The notes under the pieces are model-generated. The model was given only the letters and a program-made list of their open reading frames with translations. It was not told the DNA's origin and did not search any database. Made by a program: the position numbers and the translations under genes. From Streptococcus himalayensis (lineage in GTDB: Bacteria > Bacillota > Bacilli > Lactobacillales > Streptococcaceae): DNA of 64,000 nt. Shown in pieces: positions 54,722 to 64,000 of this stretch; position 1 is the first letter of the stretch; each line of letters starts with the position of its first letter. The DNA is taken from positions 701,501 to 765,500 of the forward strand of contig NZ_CP016953.1 of assembly GCF_001708305.1 (NCBI RefSeq), given 5' to 3'.

Positions 54722-55768
54722 ATGGTTAAATTAGGTATTTCTACGTTTGGAGAGACAACTCCGCTTGAAAAGACAGGGCAGGCAGTGAGCCATGCAGAAC
54801 GGATATGGAACTTGGTAGAGGAGATTGAATTGGCAGACCAGGTTGGACTGGATGTTTATGCGATTGGGGAGCACCATCGAGAGGATTTTGCAGTTTCTGC
54901 ACCGGAAATTGTATTGGCTGCAGGGGCGGTGAACACCAAGCAGATTCGTTTGTCTAGTGCTGTAACGGTCCTGTCATCGATTGACCCAGTTCGAGTTTAT
55001 CAGCAGTATGCGACGATTGATGCCTTGTCCAATGGTCGTGCAGAAATCATGGCAGGACGTGGTTCTTTTGTTGAATCCTTTCCTTTGTTTGGTTATGACT
55101 TGAACGACTACGAAGAACTATTTGATGAAAAGTTGGACATGCTTCTTGCGATTAAAAATGATACTCTGCTCAATTGGACGGGGCGGCATACGCAAAGTGT
55201 GGCGAATCGACCAGTCTATCCAAGGGCTATTCAAAAAGATTTCCCGATTAAAATTGCAACAGGAGGAAATCCAGTATCAACGCAGAAAATTGCAGAATTG
55301 GGTTTGCCGATTGTTTACGCAATTATCGGAGGAAATCCTCGTTATTTTAAACCTTTAGTTGAGATGTACCGAAAGATCGGTCGGCTGAAAGGACATGATA
55401 GGACCAAAATGACCGTTGAGGCTCATTCATGGGGATGGATTGCAGAAGATAAGGATAAGGCAGAGCGGGACTATTTTTACCCTACCAAGCAGTTGGTAGA
55501 TGCGATTAGTAAGGATCGGCCTTTTTGGAAACCATTGACCTATGATGCTTACTTGAAGAGTGTCGGTGAGGATGGTGCGATGTTCGTCGGCGATCCTGAT
55601 ACGGTGGCTAATAAAATCATTCGAGTGGTAGAGGAGTTAGGACTGGATAGTTTTATGCTCCATCTTCCAGTGGGGTCTATGCCGCATGAGGATACCTTGA
55701 AAGCTATTCGACTGTATGGCGAACAAGTCGCACCGAAGGTTCGTTCCTATTTTGCAGGTCAGAAATAA
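54722..55768 (+). CDS. Luciferase-like (LLM class) flavin-dependent oxidoreductase
   Basis: 348 residues in the bacterial luciferase fold. Characteristic stretches are EHHREDFAVSAPEIVLAAGA, RLSSAVTVLSSIDPVRVYQQ, GRAEIMAGRGSFVESFPLFG and IATGGNPVSTQKIAE. It probably uses FMN or F420-like flavin, but the substrate is unknown. AAAAGGAG lies seven bases before ATG. It stands between terminators and the rpsL promoter. Confidence 0.88.
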   Translation: MVKLGISTFGETTPLEKTGQAVSHAERIWNLVEEIELADQVGLDVYAIGEHHREDFAVSAPEIVLAAGAVNTKQIRLSSAVTVLSSIDPVRVYQQYATIDALSNGRAEIMAGRGSFVESFPLFGYDLNDYEELFDEKLDMLLAIKNDTLLNWTGRHTQSVANRPVYPRAIQKDFPIKIATGGNPVSTQKIAELGLPIVYAIIGGNPRYFKPLVEMYRKIGRLKGHDRTKMTVEAHSWGWIAEDKDKAERDYFYPTKQLVDAISKDRPFWKPLTYDAYLKSVGEDGAMFVGDPDTVANKIIRVVEELGLDSFMLHLPVGSMPHEDTLKAIRLYGEQVAPKVRSYFAGQK

Positions 55769-55802
55769 TAGCTATTTTCAACAAAATAATCAACAAAGCT
55801 AG

Positions 55803-55831
55803 TTGACACAGAGTGCTGTTTATGGTATGAT
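55803..55831 (+). promoter_or_regulatory. Promoter of rpsL-rpsG
   Basis: TTGACA (55803-55808), 17-bp spacer, TATGAT (55826-55831). The resulting leader is about 130 nt, with pairing blocks GTGTAC/GTACAC, and may be a site for ribosomal autoregulation. Confidence 0.85.
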
Positions 55832-55968
55832 GATAGACGGTACTTTTTACTTTTGGTCTCTCAAAAGTGTACAGAGACGTGCTGACAAATAGTTGCAAAG
55901 TACACACGGATAGGGGCTGTCACCAAGCGCTCTATCATCCAAAAATAAAAAAATACAGGAGAATGTAG

Positions 55969-56382
55969 ATGCCTACAATTAACCAATTGGTTCGCAAACC
56001 GCGTAAATCAAAAGTAGAAAAATCTAAATCACCAGCATTGAACGTTGGTTACAATAGTCTTAAACGTGTTCCTACTCGTGAAAACTCACCACAAAAACGT
56101 GGTGTTGCAACTCGTGTTGGAACAATGACACCTAAAAAACCAAACTCAGCCCTTCGTAAATTTGCCCGTGTGCGTTTGAGCAACTTGATCGAAGTAACTG
56201 CTTATATCCCAGGTATCGGACACAACTTACAAGAGCACAGTGTTGTGCTTCTTCGTGGTGGACGTGTAAAAGACCTTCCAGGGGTACGTTACCATATCGT
56301 TCGTGGTGCACTTGATACAGCAGGTGTAAATGATCGTAAACAAGGCCGTTCTAAATACGGTACAAAACGTCCAAAAGGGTAA
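55969..56382 (+). CDS. rpsL: 30S ribosomal protein S12
   Basis: 137 residues starting [20 protein letters not shown]. The decoding-centre motifs [17 protein letters not shown] (with the streptomycin-site Lys in PKKPNSAL) and [17 protein letters not shown] are intact; no change known to cause streptomycin resistance is seen at the PKKPNSA lysine. Codon use is strongly biased (GTT, GGT, CGT), as expected of a highly expressed gene. First gene of the str operon. Confidence 0.98.
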   Translation: MPTINQLVRKPRKSKVEKSKSPALNVGYNSLKRVPTRENSPQKRGVATRVGTMTPKKPNSALRKFARVRLSNLIEVTAYIPGIGHNLQEHSVVLLRGGRVKDLPGVRYHIVRGALDTAGVNDRKQGRSKYGTKRPKG

Positions 56383-56400
56383 GAAAGGGGATAAAGATAA

Positions 56401-56871
56401 ATGAGTCGTAAAAACCAAGCGCCTAAGCGCGAAGTATTGCCAGATCCGCTTTACAATTCAAAATTAGTAACACGCTTGATTAACCGCGTTATGCTTGACG
56501 GAAAACGTGGTACAGCAGCGTCTATCGTTTACGGAGCTTTTGAGCAAATCAAAGAAGCTACTGGAAATGATGCACTTGAAGTATTTGAAACAGCAATGGA
56601 AAACATCATGCCTGTACTTGAAGTACGTGCCCGCCGTGTTGGTGGATCTAACTACCAAGTCCCAGTTGAGGTTCGTCCAGAACGTCGTACAACTCTTGGA
56701 CTTCGTTGGTTGGTAACAATCGCTCGCAACCGTGGTGAGCATACGATGATTGACCGCCTTGCAAAAGAAATCATGGATGCAGCAAACAACACAGGTGCAG
56801 CTGTTAAGAAACGTGAAGATACTCACCGTATGGCAGAAGCAAACCGTGCATTTGCACACTTCCGTTGGTAA
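56401..56871 (+). CDS. rpsG: 30S ribosomal protein S7
   Basis: 156 residues, [20 protein letters not shown] at the start and [20 protein letters not shown] at the end, both family hallmarks. S7 organises the 16S rRNA 3' domain. AAGGGGATAAAG precedes ATG 18 bp after rpsL. A terminator separates it from fusA, unlike in operons where fusA follows directly. Confidence 0.98.
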   Translation: MSRKNQAPKREVLPDPLYNSKLVTRLINRVMLDGKRGTAASIVYGAFEQIKEATGNDALEVFETAMENIMPVLEVRARRVGGSNYQVPVEVRPERRTTLGLRWLVTIARNRGEHTMIDRLAKEIMDAANNTGAAVKKREDTHRMAEANRAFAHFRW

Positions 56872-56913
56872 TCTAAGATGTGAGGACGTTAAGAAAGTTC
56901 AAGGAAAAATAGA

Positions 56914-56959
56914 AAATCTTTGCAGAACGCTTGAGCGTTCAAGAAGATTTGTCTTTTTT
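56914..56959 (+). terminator. Rho-independent terminator after rpsG
   Basis: AAATCTT..GAACGCT-TG-AGCGTTC..AAGATTT followed by GTCTTTTTT; long interrupted stem. Confidence 0.85.
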
Positions 56960-57195
56960 CCAAAACTTTTAGTCCGAACTCAATTACATTGAGATACAGA
57001 GATGTAGGAAACAATGAAAAATAGGAAAACTAACAACGAAGCTTCAGCTTCTAGGAAGTTTTGTCCCTACTAAAGGGAGCCACATCTGTAATTAGCTAAA
57101 GCTAAAACAGTTGCGTCTCTTTTGGGCAGACATTTGTAGCCTGAGTTCAATTAAATAAGAACAGTATCTTTTTACCACTTTACAAAAAAGCATTT

Positions 57196-57229
57196 GAGAA
57201 CGGGTAGGTCCTGCCTATCCGTTCTTTTC
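57196..57229 (+). terminator. Terminator-like hairpin upstream of fusA
   Basis: AGAACGGGTAGG-TCC-TGCCTATCCGTTCTTTT, 10 bp before the fusA -10 box. It likely insulates fusA from read-through. The rest of the 410-bp rpsG-fusA gap shows no gene. Confidence 0.7.
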
Positions 57230-57239
57230 TAAAATATGC

Positions 57240-57245
57240 TATAAT
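57240..57245 (+). promoter_or_regulatory. -10 element of fusA promoter
   Basis: TATGCTATAAT has the extended -10 form; 38 bp before the start codon. No clear -35 because the terminator hairpin occupies that region. Confidence 0.65.
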
Positions 57246-57282
57246 AAGATGTAACTAAATTTAACTAAAATAGGAGAACATA

Positions 57283-59364
57283 ATGGCACGCGAATTTTCA
57301 CTAGAAAAAACTCGTAATATTGGTATCATGGCCCACGTCGATGCCGGTAAAACAACAACAACAGAGCGTATTCTTTACTACACTGGTAAAATCCACAAAA
57401 TCGGTGAAACACACGAAGGTGCGTCACAAATGGACTGGATGGAGCAAGAACAAGAACGTGGGATCACGATCACCTCTGCTGCGACAACTGCACAATGGAA
57501 CAACCACCGCGTAAATATCATCGACACACCAGGACACGTGGACTTCACTATCGAAGTACAACGTTCTCTTCGTGTATTGGATGGTGCGGTAACCGTTCTT
57601 GACTCACAATCAGGGGTTGAGCCACAAACTGAAACAGTTTGGCGTCAAGCAACTGAGTACGGAGTTCCTCGTATCGTATTCGCCAACAAAATGGATAAAA
57701 TCGGTGCTGACTTCCTTTACTCAGTAGGTACACTTCATGACCGTTTGCAAGCAAATGCTCATCCAATCCAATTGCCAATCGGTGCAGAAGATGATTTCCG
57801 TGGAATTATTGACTTGATCAAGATGAAAGCCGAAATCTATACAAATGACCTTGGTACAGACATTCTTGAAGAAGATATTCCAGCTGAATACCTTGACCAA
57901 GCACAAGAATACCGTGAAAAATTGGTGGAAGCAGTTGCGGAAACTGATGAAGATTTGATGATGAAATACCTTGAAGGTGAAGAAATCACAAACGAAGAAT
58001 TGAAAGCAGCAATCCGTAAAGCGACTATCAACGTTGAATTCTTCCCAGTGTTGTGTGGTTCTGCCTTTAAGAACAAAGGTGTTCAATTGATGCTTGATGC
58101 AGTTATTGACTACCTTCCAAGTCCAGTTGATATCCCAGCCATCAAAGGGATCAACCCAGATACAGATGCTGAAGAAGAGCGTCCAGCTTCAGATGATGAG
58201 CCATTTGCAGCCCTTGCCTTCAAGATTATGACTGACCCATTCGTAGGTCGTTTGACTTTCTTCCGTGTGTACTCAGGTGTCCTTAACTCAGGTTCATACG
58301 TAATGAATACTTCTAAAGGCAAACGTGAACGTATCGGACGTATCCTTCAAATGCATGCTAACAGCCGTCAAGAAATTGAAACAGTTTACTCTGGAGATAT
58401 CGCTGCTGCCGTTGGGTTGAAAGATACAACAACTGGTGACTCATTGACTGATGAGAAAGCAAAAGTTATCCTTGAGTCAATCAACGTTCCAGAACCAGTT
58501 ATCCAATTGATGGTTGAGCCAAAATCAAAAGCAGACCAAGACAAGATGGGTGTTGCCCTTTCTAAATTGGCTGAAGAAGATCCAACATTCCGCGTTGAAA
58601 CAAACGTTGAAACTGGTGAAACAGTTATCTCAGGTATGGGTGAGCTTCACTTGGATGTCCTTGTTGACCGTATGCGTCGTGAATTTAAGGTTGAAGCAAA
58701 CGTAGGTGCGCCTCAAGTATCTTACCGTGAAACATTCCGTGCTTCAACTCAAGCTCGTGGATTCTTCAAACGTCAATCAGGTGGTAAAGGTCAATTCGGT
58801 GATGTTTGGATTGAATTTACGCCAAATGAAGAAGGAAAAGGATTCGAGTTTGAAAATGCGATCGTCGGTGGTGTGGTTCCACGTGAATTCATCCCAGCGG
58901 TTGAAAAAGGTTTGGTGGAATCAATGGCAAACGGTGTTCTTGCTGGATACCCAATCGTTGACGTGAAAGCAAAACTTTACGATGGTTCATACCACGATGT
59001 CGACTCATCTGAAACAGCCTTTAAAGTTGCAGCCTCTCTTGCCCTTAAAGAAGCAGCGAAAACAGCACAACCTGCTATCCTTGAGCCAATGATGCTTGTA
59101 ACGATCACAGTTCCAGAAGAAAACCTTGGAGATGTTATGGGGCACGTAACAGCTCGTCGTGGACGTGTAGATGGTATGGAAGCACACGGAAACAGCCAAA
59201 TCGTGCGTGCTTATGTACCACTTGCTGAAATGTTCGGTTATGCAACAGTTCTTCGTTCTGCTTCTCAAGGACGCGGTACCTTCATGATGGTATTTGACCA
59301 CTATGAAGATGTTCCTAAGTCTGTACAAGAAGAAATTATTAAAAAACACAACGGTGAAGCTTAA
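57283..59364 (+). CDS. fusA: Elongation factor G
   Basis: GTPase that moves tRNAs and mRNA during translocation. G1 [11 protein letters not shown] (residues 18-28), G3 DTPGHVDF, G4 NKMDK, then domains II-V complete in 693 residues, including the domain IV tip region [20 protein letters not shown]. Strong codon bias like rpsL/rpsG. AGGAG precedes ATG. Several ORFs on both strands inside it are shadows. Confidence 0.98.
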   Translation: MAREFSLEKTRNIGIMAHVDAGKTTTTERILYYTGKIHKIGETHEGASQMDWMEQEQERGITITSAATTAQWNNHRVNIIDTPGHVDFTIEVQRSLRVLDGAVTVLDSQSGVEPQTETVWRQATEYGVPRIVFANKMDKIGADFLYSVGTLHDRLQANAHPIQLPIGAEDDFRGIIDLIKMKAEIYTNDLGTDILEEDIPAEYLDQAQEYREKLVEAVAETDEDLMMKYLEGEEITNEELKAAIRKATINVEFFPVLCGSAFKNKGVQLMLDAVIDYLPSPVDIPAIKGINPDTDAEEERPASDDEPFAALAFKIMTDPFVGRLTFFRVYSGVLNSGSYVMNTSKGKRERIGRILQMHANSRQEIETVYSGDIAAAVGLKDTTTGDSLTDEKAKVILESINVPEPVIQLMVEPKSKADQDKMGVALSKLAEEDPTFRVETNVETGETVISGMGELHLDVLVDRMRREFKVEANVGAPQVSYRETFRASTQARGFFKRQSGGKGQFGDVWIEFTPNEEGKGFEFENAIVGGVVPREFIPAVEKGLVESMANGVLAGYPIVDVKAKLYDGSYHDVDSSETAFKVAASLALKEAAKTAQPAILEPMMLVTITVPEENLGDVMGHVTARRGRVDGMEAHGNSQIVRAYVPLAEMFGYATVLRSASQGRGTFMMVFDHYEDVPKSVQEEIIKKHNGEA

Positions 59365-59375
59365 TCCCTTCCCGT

Positions 59376-59405
59376 AGCACCTGCCTAATGGCGGGTGCTT
59401 TTTGT
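59376..59405 (+). terminator. Rho-independent terminator after fusA
   Basis: AGCACCTGCC-TAAT-GGCGGGTGCTTTTT, 11 bp past the stop. Confidence 0.9.
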
Positions 59406-59461
59406 CAGTTCATTGATTTGGGGGACGAGAAATATGGCGGGTTGCTGCTTTAGAAATACTC

Positions 59462-59647
59462 ATACCCAATGAAAATCAAAATTAGCATCTTGATATTTTC
59501 TTAGATGGTTTGGATGTAAACTATCTGTGTTCTATGATTATTCATCTTATTTACTGGAAAAGTATCCTGTTTAACTCATTTAGTTCTCTACATTTTTAAC
59601 CTAAAATAAATATGTTTGAATAAAATGGCTATTTTTGAAATGAGTAT
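59462..59647 (+). repeat. Intergenic repeat family A, copy 4
   Basis: 186 bp, ATACCCAATG to AAATGAGTAT, close to copies 2 and 3 with a small deletion near the 3' end. Confidence 0.85.
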
Positions 59648-59715
59648 AAAACTACTGAGACAATTTATGTTTAGGATAAAAAATCGCAACAATTTTTCAA
59701 AAAAATAAAACTTTT

Positions 59716-59723
59716 TACGAATA
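59716..59723 (+). promoter_or_regulatory. Competence box (ComX/SigX element) upstream of the SH3/C39 gene
   Basis: TACGAATA in CTTTTTACGAATAGATAG, the third exact box in this window and with the usual T run. It is 125 bp before the start codon, farther than the other two, giving a ~118-nt leader. Confidence 0.7.
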
Positions 59724-59799
59724 GATAGGTAGGAAGAAATTTGTCAACAAATATGCTTTAAGAAAATGGCTACTGGTGGATTTTCCCTAAAAGGTATGC

Positions 59800-59805
59800 T
59801 ATAAT
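59800..59805 (+). promoter_or_regulatory. Housekeeping extended -10 for the SH3/C39 gene
   Basis: TATGCTATAAT, TGn plus TATAAT, 43 bp before ATG 59849; no clear -35. The gene may thus have basal and competence-induced transcription. Confidence 0.55.
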
Positions 59806-59848
59806 ATAATTTAGAAATATTTTGATGAAATCATTAGGAGATTTATAG

Positions 59849-62521
59849 ATGCGTAAAAAAATGTATAAAGTCAAGAAAAGATGGGTAGTTGCTTCGATTG
59901 CCATTGCGGGTATTTTAGGGCATTCCAATATGGCAGCGGCTGATACAGATAGTATCAATACCCAACCTATGACAGATGCTAATGCTACAGAGGTGAAAGC
60001 AATGGATGCATCATCTAGGATTCCAGATGAGGTATTATCTCTAGACGAGGAGGCTACTTTTGAAGCTGTTTCAGCATCGACAGCTGCAATCTCAGAAAGC
60101 AAGCCTGCAGTATCAGCGCCAGCACCTGTTACAGAAACTAGACCAGCGCCATCAGTAGTAGGTCAGCCGATTCCAGATGAACTTGTATCTACCTCGAAGC
60201 CCTCAGAAACGAAGCCAGTTGACCACCAGCCGTCAAATCCTGTAAGTCAACCAGTTGTTTCAACTCCAGTGGCTAAGCCAGTGTCTACTACTCCAGCAGA
60301 AAAACCAGTAGAAGCTAAGCCGACATCTCCAGCTCAAACCTTGTTGCCATCATCAGGTAGCTACACTTTCAAAAAGCGTACAGGTGTAAAAAACGAAGCT
60401 AAATTAAGCAGTCCAGACTTGGCTACCTATGAGATGGGTCAGCGTGTGAATTATGACCGTACTGTGACTTCCGAAGGCTATCAATGGTTGAGCTACATTT
60501 CATACAGTGGCGTTCGTCGCTATGTACCAGCCTTGAAATTACAAGAAATGGCTAAGCCGGTGGCAAGTCAGCCGGTATCTACCGCGAAACCAACGGCAAC
60601 AAAACCAGCTGACCACCAGCCGACTACTCCCGTAGCTCAGCCAGTCGTTTCAACTCCAGCGGCTAAGCCAGTATCTACTAGCCCAGTTGTAAAACCAGCA
60701 GATACTAAACCAGCACTTCCAAGTCAAACCTTGTTGCCATCATCAGGTAGCTACACATTCAAAGAACGTACAGGAGTTAAAAACGAAGCTAAATTAAGCA
60801 GTCCAGACTTGGCTACCTACGAGGTGGGTCAGCGTGTGAATTATGACCGTACTGTAACTTCTGAAGGTTACCAATGGTTGAGCTATATTTCATACAGCGG
60901 AACTCGCCGTTATGTACCAGCCTTGAAATTGCAAGAAATGGTCAAGCCAGTAGAGGCTAAACCAGTGTCAAGTCAGACTGCTGCAAGTAAACCGGTATCC
61001 ACCGCGAAACCAACGGCAACAAAACCAGCTGACAAACAGCCGACCACTCCTGTAGCTCAGCCAGTCGTTTCAACTCCAGCGGTTAAACCAGTGGCAAGTC
61101 AGCCTGCTGCAAGTAAACCGGTGTCCACCGCGAAACCGTCAGAAACGAAGCCAGCTGACAAACAGCCGACCACTCCTGTAACTCAGCCAGTCGTTTCAAC
61201 TCCAGCAGTGAAGCCAGTGTCTGCTACTCCAGCAGAAAAACCAGTAGAGACTAAGCCGACCACTCCTGTAGCTCAACCAGTTGTTTCAACTCCAGCGGCT
61301 AAGCCTGTATCAACTACTCCAGCAGTAAAACCAGCAGATACTAAGCCAGTCTCTTCAAGTCAAACCTTGTTGCCATCATCAGGTAGCTACACTTTCAAAG
61401 AACGTACAGGTGTAAAAAACGAAGCGAAATTAAGCAGTCCAGACTTGGCTACCTATGAGGTGGGTCAGCGTGTGAATTATGACCGTACTGTGACTTCTGA
61501 AGGCTACCAATGGTTGAGCTACATTTCATACAGCGGAACTCGCCGTTATATACCAGCCTTGAAATTGCAAGAAATGGCTACGCCGTCAGAAGCACAGCCA
61601 ATCTCTAAACCAGTGTCAAATCAGCCAGCTCCAAGTCAGCCGGTACCTACCACGAAACCGTCAGAAACGAAGCCAGCTGTAAAACCAGCAGATACTAAGC
61701 CAGTCTCTTCAAGTCAAACCTTGTTGCCATCATCAGGTAGCTACACTTTCAAAGAACGTACAGGAGTTAAAAACGAAGCGAAATTAAGCAGTCCAGACTT
61801 GACTACCTATGAGGTGGGTCAGCGTGTAAATTATGACCGTACTGTGACTTCTGAAGGTTACCAATGGTTGAGCTACATTTCATACAGCGGAGCTCGCCGT
61901 TATGTGCCAGCCTTGAAATTGCAGGAAGCGGCTAAGCCGTCAGAATCCCAGCCAGTTTCTAAGCCTGCGACTGTGGCAAAACCTGCGGAAAGTAAGCCAG
62001 TAGCTACTACTCCGTATTATTCTCAACGTGATGGTCGTTGGGCAGGTCGGGTTTATGGCATTGGAAATATGGATCAATTAGGTTGTGTTCCAACTGCTCT
62101 TGCCATGGTCTTTTCTAGTGTAACTGGGAAAGCAGTCTTGCCGACTGAAGTGGCAGACTATCTGTATCATCAAACAAATGAATTTAATAAGGTCAATTAT
62201 GGAACGACTAGTCGCGGAATTATTAAGGCAGCAGAGAATTGGAATGTAACCGCAAACGCTCTTCATTCAACTGGTATGATTGCGAATGCTTTAGCTGCTG
62301 GTCACCATGTACTGGGAGCGGTTGGAACTAGTGTTTTTGCTAGTTATCCAATAACCCATGAACTCGTTTTCCAAGGTTATTCTAATGGTAAAACTTATGT
62401 CAGAGATCCTTATAATGCAAGAAATAATGGCTGGTATTCTTTAGATTATCTCTTTACCCATAGAAGTTTCGATCCGATTGACAATACAGAAGGAACGCCG
62501 TTCTTTGTGATTAAGAAGTAG
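59849..62521 (+). CDS. Secreted wall-active protein: four SH3 repeats and a C39-like cysteine peptidase domain
   Basis: 890 residues. The signal MRKKMYKVKKRWVVASIAIA is close to the KxYKxGKxW type. Pro/Lys/Thr/Ser-rich linkers carry four near-identical 69-residue SH3_5-type repeats at about 165-233, 295-363, 507-575 and 625-693 (each LLPSSGSYTFKxRTGVKNEA...). The end (about 723-890) is a papain-like C39 domain: Cys746 in GCVPTALAM, His837 in ITHELV and Asp853 in VRDPYNARNNGWY form a plausible triad. The SH3 repeats would bind peptidoglycan, the C39 domain cut peptides. There is no LPXTG. An upstream ComX box suggests competence control. Confidence 0.85.
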   Translation: MRKKMYKVKKRWVVASIAIAGILGHSNMAAADTDSINTQPMTDANATEVKAMDASSRIPDEVLSLDEEATFEAVSASTAAISESKPAVSAPAPVTETRPAPSVVGQPIPDELVSTSKPSETKPVDHQPSNPVSQPVVSTPVAKPVSTTPAEKPVEAKPTSPAQTLLPSSGSYTFKKRTGVKNEAKLSSPDLATYEMGQRVNYDRTVTSEGYQWLSYISYSGVRRYVPALKLQEMAKPVASQPVSTAKPTATKPADHQPTTPVAQPVVSTPAAKPVSTSPVVKPADTKPALPSQTLLPSSGSYTFKERTGVKNEAKLSSPDLATYEVGQRVNYDRTVTSEGYQWLSYISYSGTRRYVPALKLQEMVKPVEAKPVSSQTAASKPVSTAKPTATKPADKQPTTPVAQPVVSTPAVKPVASQPAASKPVSTAKPSETKPADKQPTTPVTQPVVSTPAVKPVSATPAEKPVETKPTTPVAQPVVSTPAAKPVSTTPAVKPADTKPVSSSQTLLPSSGSYTFKERTGVKNEAKLSSPDLATYEVGQRVNYDRTVTSEGYQWLSYISYSGTRRYIPALKLQEMATPSEAQPISKPVSNQPAPSQPVPTTKPSETKPAVKPADTKPVSSSQTLLPSSGSYTFKERTGVKNEAKLSSPDLTTYEVGQRVNYDRTVTSEGYQWLSYISYSGARRYVPALKLQEAAKPSESQPVSKPATVAKPAESKPVATTPYYSQRDGRWAGRVYGIGNMDQLGCVPTALAMVFSSVTGKAVLPTEVADYLYHQTNEFNKVNYGTTSRGIIKAAENWNVTANALHSTGMIANALAAGHHVLGAVGTSVFASYPITHELVFQGYSNGKTYVRDPYNARNNGWYSLDYLFTHRSFDPIDNTEGTPFFVIKK

Positions 62522-62595
62522 GAAACTAGTCTAATCGAAACCCTATTTGAAAAAGGTGAAGTTCTTTCGCATTCGGATCGGATAGAAATATAAAT

Positions 62596-62656
62596 AAAAA
62601 GGTTCTATAATTTTATGGTGGGGAGTTCCTGCTAATAAGATTATAGAACCTTTTTT
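62596..62656 (+). terminator. Rho-independent terminator after the SH3/C39 gene
   Basis: AAAAAGGTTCTATAAT and ATTATAGAACCTTTTTT are perfect 16-bp arms with a 29-bp loop. Confidence 0.85.
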
Positions 62657-62773
62657 GAGTACGGCAGATACTCTCTCAGTAAACGGAATGAACAGTAATG
62701 AAAAAATAGGTAGTTTATGTCTGAGCTATCTAAGAAAGTCGCAAAATTGTTAACTTTGATTTTTATTGAGTAT
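62657..62773 (-). repeat. Intergenic repeat family A, copy 5 (inverted, truncated)
   Basis: On the minus strand it reads ATACTCAATAAAAATCAAAG, TTAACAATTTTGCGACTTTC, TTAGATAGCTCAGACATAAAC, resembling the head of the family, best matching the divergent copy at 23716. The 3' half is missing or joined to the terminator. Confidence 0.6.
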
Positions 62774-62965
62774 TAGAAAAAGTTCATTCTGTTGGTCATT
62801 TTCTTAATGTTTACCCATGGGTTTTTACCCAGTACTTTTTCAGGAAAGGTCTTTTTGAGAAATAAAATGGGATTTTAAGGTCTGTACATGAGCTTTTGCA
62901 TTTTTAAATAAGAGAAGTTGTACAATAGGTTTAGACGATTTTAACGAATAGACATTAGGTGAATG

Positions 62966-62980
62966 ATGTAAACGCTTTAA
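62966..62980 (+). promoter_or_regulatory. Possible CcpA (cre) site upstream of pgi
   Basis: ATGTAAACGCTTTAA fits WTGNAARCGNWWWCA at 14 of 15 positions. A weaker match TCTAAAGCGTTATCA (63008-63022) follows, and AACGCTTTA/TAAAGCGTT make an inverted repeat between them. The region 62774-63052 holds no gene. Confidence 0.5.
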
Positions 62981-63052
62981 TTCTTGTAAATGACTTGATA
63001 ATTTAGCTCTAAAGCGTTATCATAGGAGTGAAGAACAAAATGGAGGAAAGAT

Positions 63053-64000
63053 ATGACACATATTACATTTGATTATTCAAAGGTCTTAGATAAATTTGTA
63101 GCACCACATGAAGTGGACTACATGCAAACACAGGTTACCGCAGCAGATGAGCTCTTGCGAAAAGGGACTGGTGCAGGAAGTGATTTCTTGGGTTGGTTAG
63201 ACCTTCCTGAGAATTATGACAAGGAAGAATTCGATCGCATTTTGCAAGCGGCAGAGCAAATCAAATCAGATAGTGATGTCTTGGTGGTGATTGGAATTGG
63301 AGGCTCTTACCTTGGAGCTAAGGCAGCGATTGATTTCTTAAATCATCACTTTGCAAATTTGCAAACAAAAGAAGAGCGTAAGGCACCGCAAATCCTATAT
63401 GCTGGGAACTCTATTTCATCTACCTATTTGGCTGATTTGGTGGAGTATGTCTCTGACAAGGAATTCTCTGTTAATGTCATTTCTAAATCAGGAACAACGA
63501 CAGAACCAGCGATTGCCTTTCGTGTGTTCAAAGAATTATTGATTAAGAAATATGGCCAAGAAGAAGCAAATAAACGGATTTACGCGACAACAGACCGTGA
63601 AAAAGGAGCTGTGAAGGTTGAAGCAGATGCAAATGGCTGGGAAACCTTTGTTGTTCCAGATGATATCGGCGGACGTTTCTCTGTCTTGACAGCCGTGGGC
63701 TTACTTCCTATCGCAGCTTCAGGGGCTGATATCAAAGCCTTGATGGATGGTGCAAATGCTGCTCGTAAGGACTACACATCTGATAAAATTGCTGAAAACG
63801 AAGCTTACCAATACGCAGCTCTTCGTAATATCCTGTACAGAAAAGGATATGCGACAGAAATTTTGGTGAACTACGAACCATCTCTTCAATACTTTAGTGA
63901 ATGGTGGAAACAATTGGCTGGAGAATCAGAAGGAAAAGACCAAAAAGGGATCTATCCAACTTCTGCAAACTTTTCAACGGACTTGCATTCGCTTGGACAA
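63053..64000 (+). CDS. pgi: Glucose-6-phosphate isomerase, N-terminal part (3' end outside window)
   Basis: Interconverts glucose-6-phosphate and fructose-6-phosphate in glycolysis. The frame opens at ATG 63053 (TGGAGGAAAG before it) as [20 protein letters not shown] and stays open to the window end, 316 codons. [34 protein letters not shown] and [17 protein letters not shown] are the sugar-isomerase signatures. About 130 residues are missing. Confidence 0.96.
   Translation, partial: MTHITFDYSKVLDKFVAPHEVDYMQTQVTAADELLRKGTGAGSDFLGWLDLPENYDKEEFDRILQAAEQIKSDSDVLVVIGIGGSYLGAKAAIDFLNHHFANLQTKEERKAPQILYAGNSISSTYLADLVEYVSDKEFSVNVISKSGTTTEPAIAFRVFKELLIKKYGQEEANKRIYATTDREKGAVKVEADANGWETFVVPDDIGGRFSVLTAVGLLPIAASGADIKALMDGANAARKDYTSDKIAENEAYQYAALRNILYRKGYATEILVNYEPSLQYFSEWWKQLAGESEGKDQKGIYPTSANFSTDLHSLGQ

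Noticed and set aside
57721..58086. Long minus-strand ORFs inside fusA and rpsG
   Set aside because: Codon bias of fusA keeps the antisense frame open; the translations are Phe/Cys-rich noise.
60341..61927. Regularly repeated DNA in the SH3 gene considered as an independent repeat element
   Set aside because: All copies keep one reading frame and encode SH3 domains; this is protein repetition.
62941..62951. AACGAATA as a fourth competence box, before pgi
   Set aside because: The first base differs from TACGAATA, the T run is weak, and it is over 100 bp from pgi.

Overview
The window is chromosomal DNA of a Streptococcus. Gene content, gene order (mutS/mutL, a LmrP-like transporter, ruvA-tag-cinA-recA-spx, ireB-ruvX, folC, cls, nrdD-nrdG, the wzg-wzh-wzd-wze capsule module, rpsL-rpsG-fusA), low GC, strong AGGAGG-type ribosome binding sites and ComX boxes (TACGAATA) all fit a naturally transformable viridans-type streptococcus. 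The species cannot be fixed from the sequence alone.

Layout. 1-6.9 kb: the end of a glycogen/maltodextrin phosphorylase gene, a small membrane protein, an NrdI-like flavodoxin, argS divergent from argR, and mutS. 6.9-9.4 kb: a decaying stretch with small membrane proteins and at least two degraded reading frames. 9.5-17.7 kb: mutL, an MFS exporter, ruvA, tag, a GNAT acetyltransferase, then cinA-recA behind a competence box, and spx. 17.8-23.5 kb: lipoprotein, ireB, ruvX, DUF1292 protein, a 97-bp tandem repeat, folC, a second lipoprotein, cardiolipin synthase. 23.5-25 kb: a repeat-rich intergenic block holding a 41-codon ORF directly behind a second competence box. 25-30.8 kb: a polytopic membrane protein and the anaerobic ribonucleotide reductase cluster nrdD / small ORF / two GNATs / nrdG.

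31.1-46.7 kb is a capsule or receptor-polysaccharide locus transcribed from one clear promoter: regulator and phosphoregulatory genes wzg, wzh, wzd, wze; a priming transferase; then an AT-richer serotype-specific part (flippase, UDP-galactopyranose mutase, polymerase, four or five transferases including a Stealth-type sugar-phosphate transferase and a likely galactofuranosyltransferase, and a UDP-GlcNAc 2-epimerase). It is followed by an LPXTG-anchored SEC10/PgrA-like surface protein.

49.4-54.7 kb is an accessory island. It holds an ISL3 transposase remnant abutting a broken IS66 element, two small unknown genes (one cut by the IS66 end), and a Fic-domain protein gene bracketed by two ~103-bp direct repeats that each carry a 36-bp palindrome. 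54.7-64 kb returns to core genes: a luciferase-like oxidoreductase, rpsL-rpsG-fusA, a large secreted protein with four SH3 repeats and a C39-like peptidase domain behind a third competence box, and the start of pgi.

Three intergenic repeat families (A ~190 bp, five copies; B ~90 bp, four copies; C ~190 bp, two copies) are scattered between the core genes. The two most interesting systems are the Fic cassette with its duplicated palindromic flanks and the putative competence-induced SH3/C39 wall-active protein, which would form a small competence regulon with cinA-recA and the 41-codon ORF.
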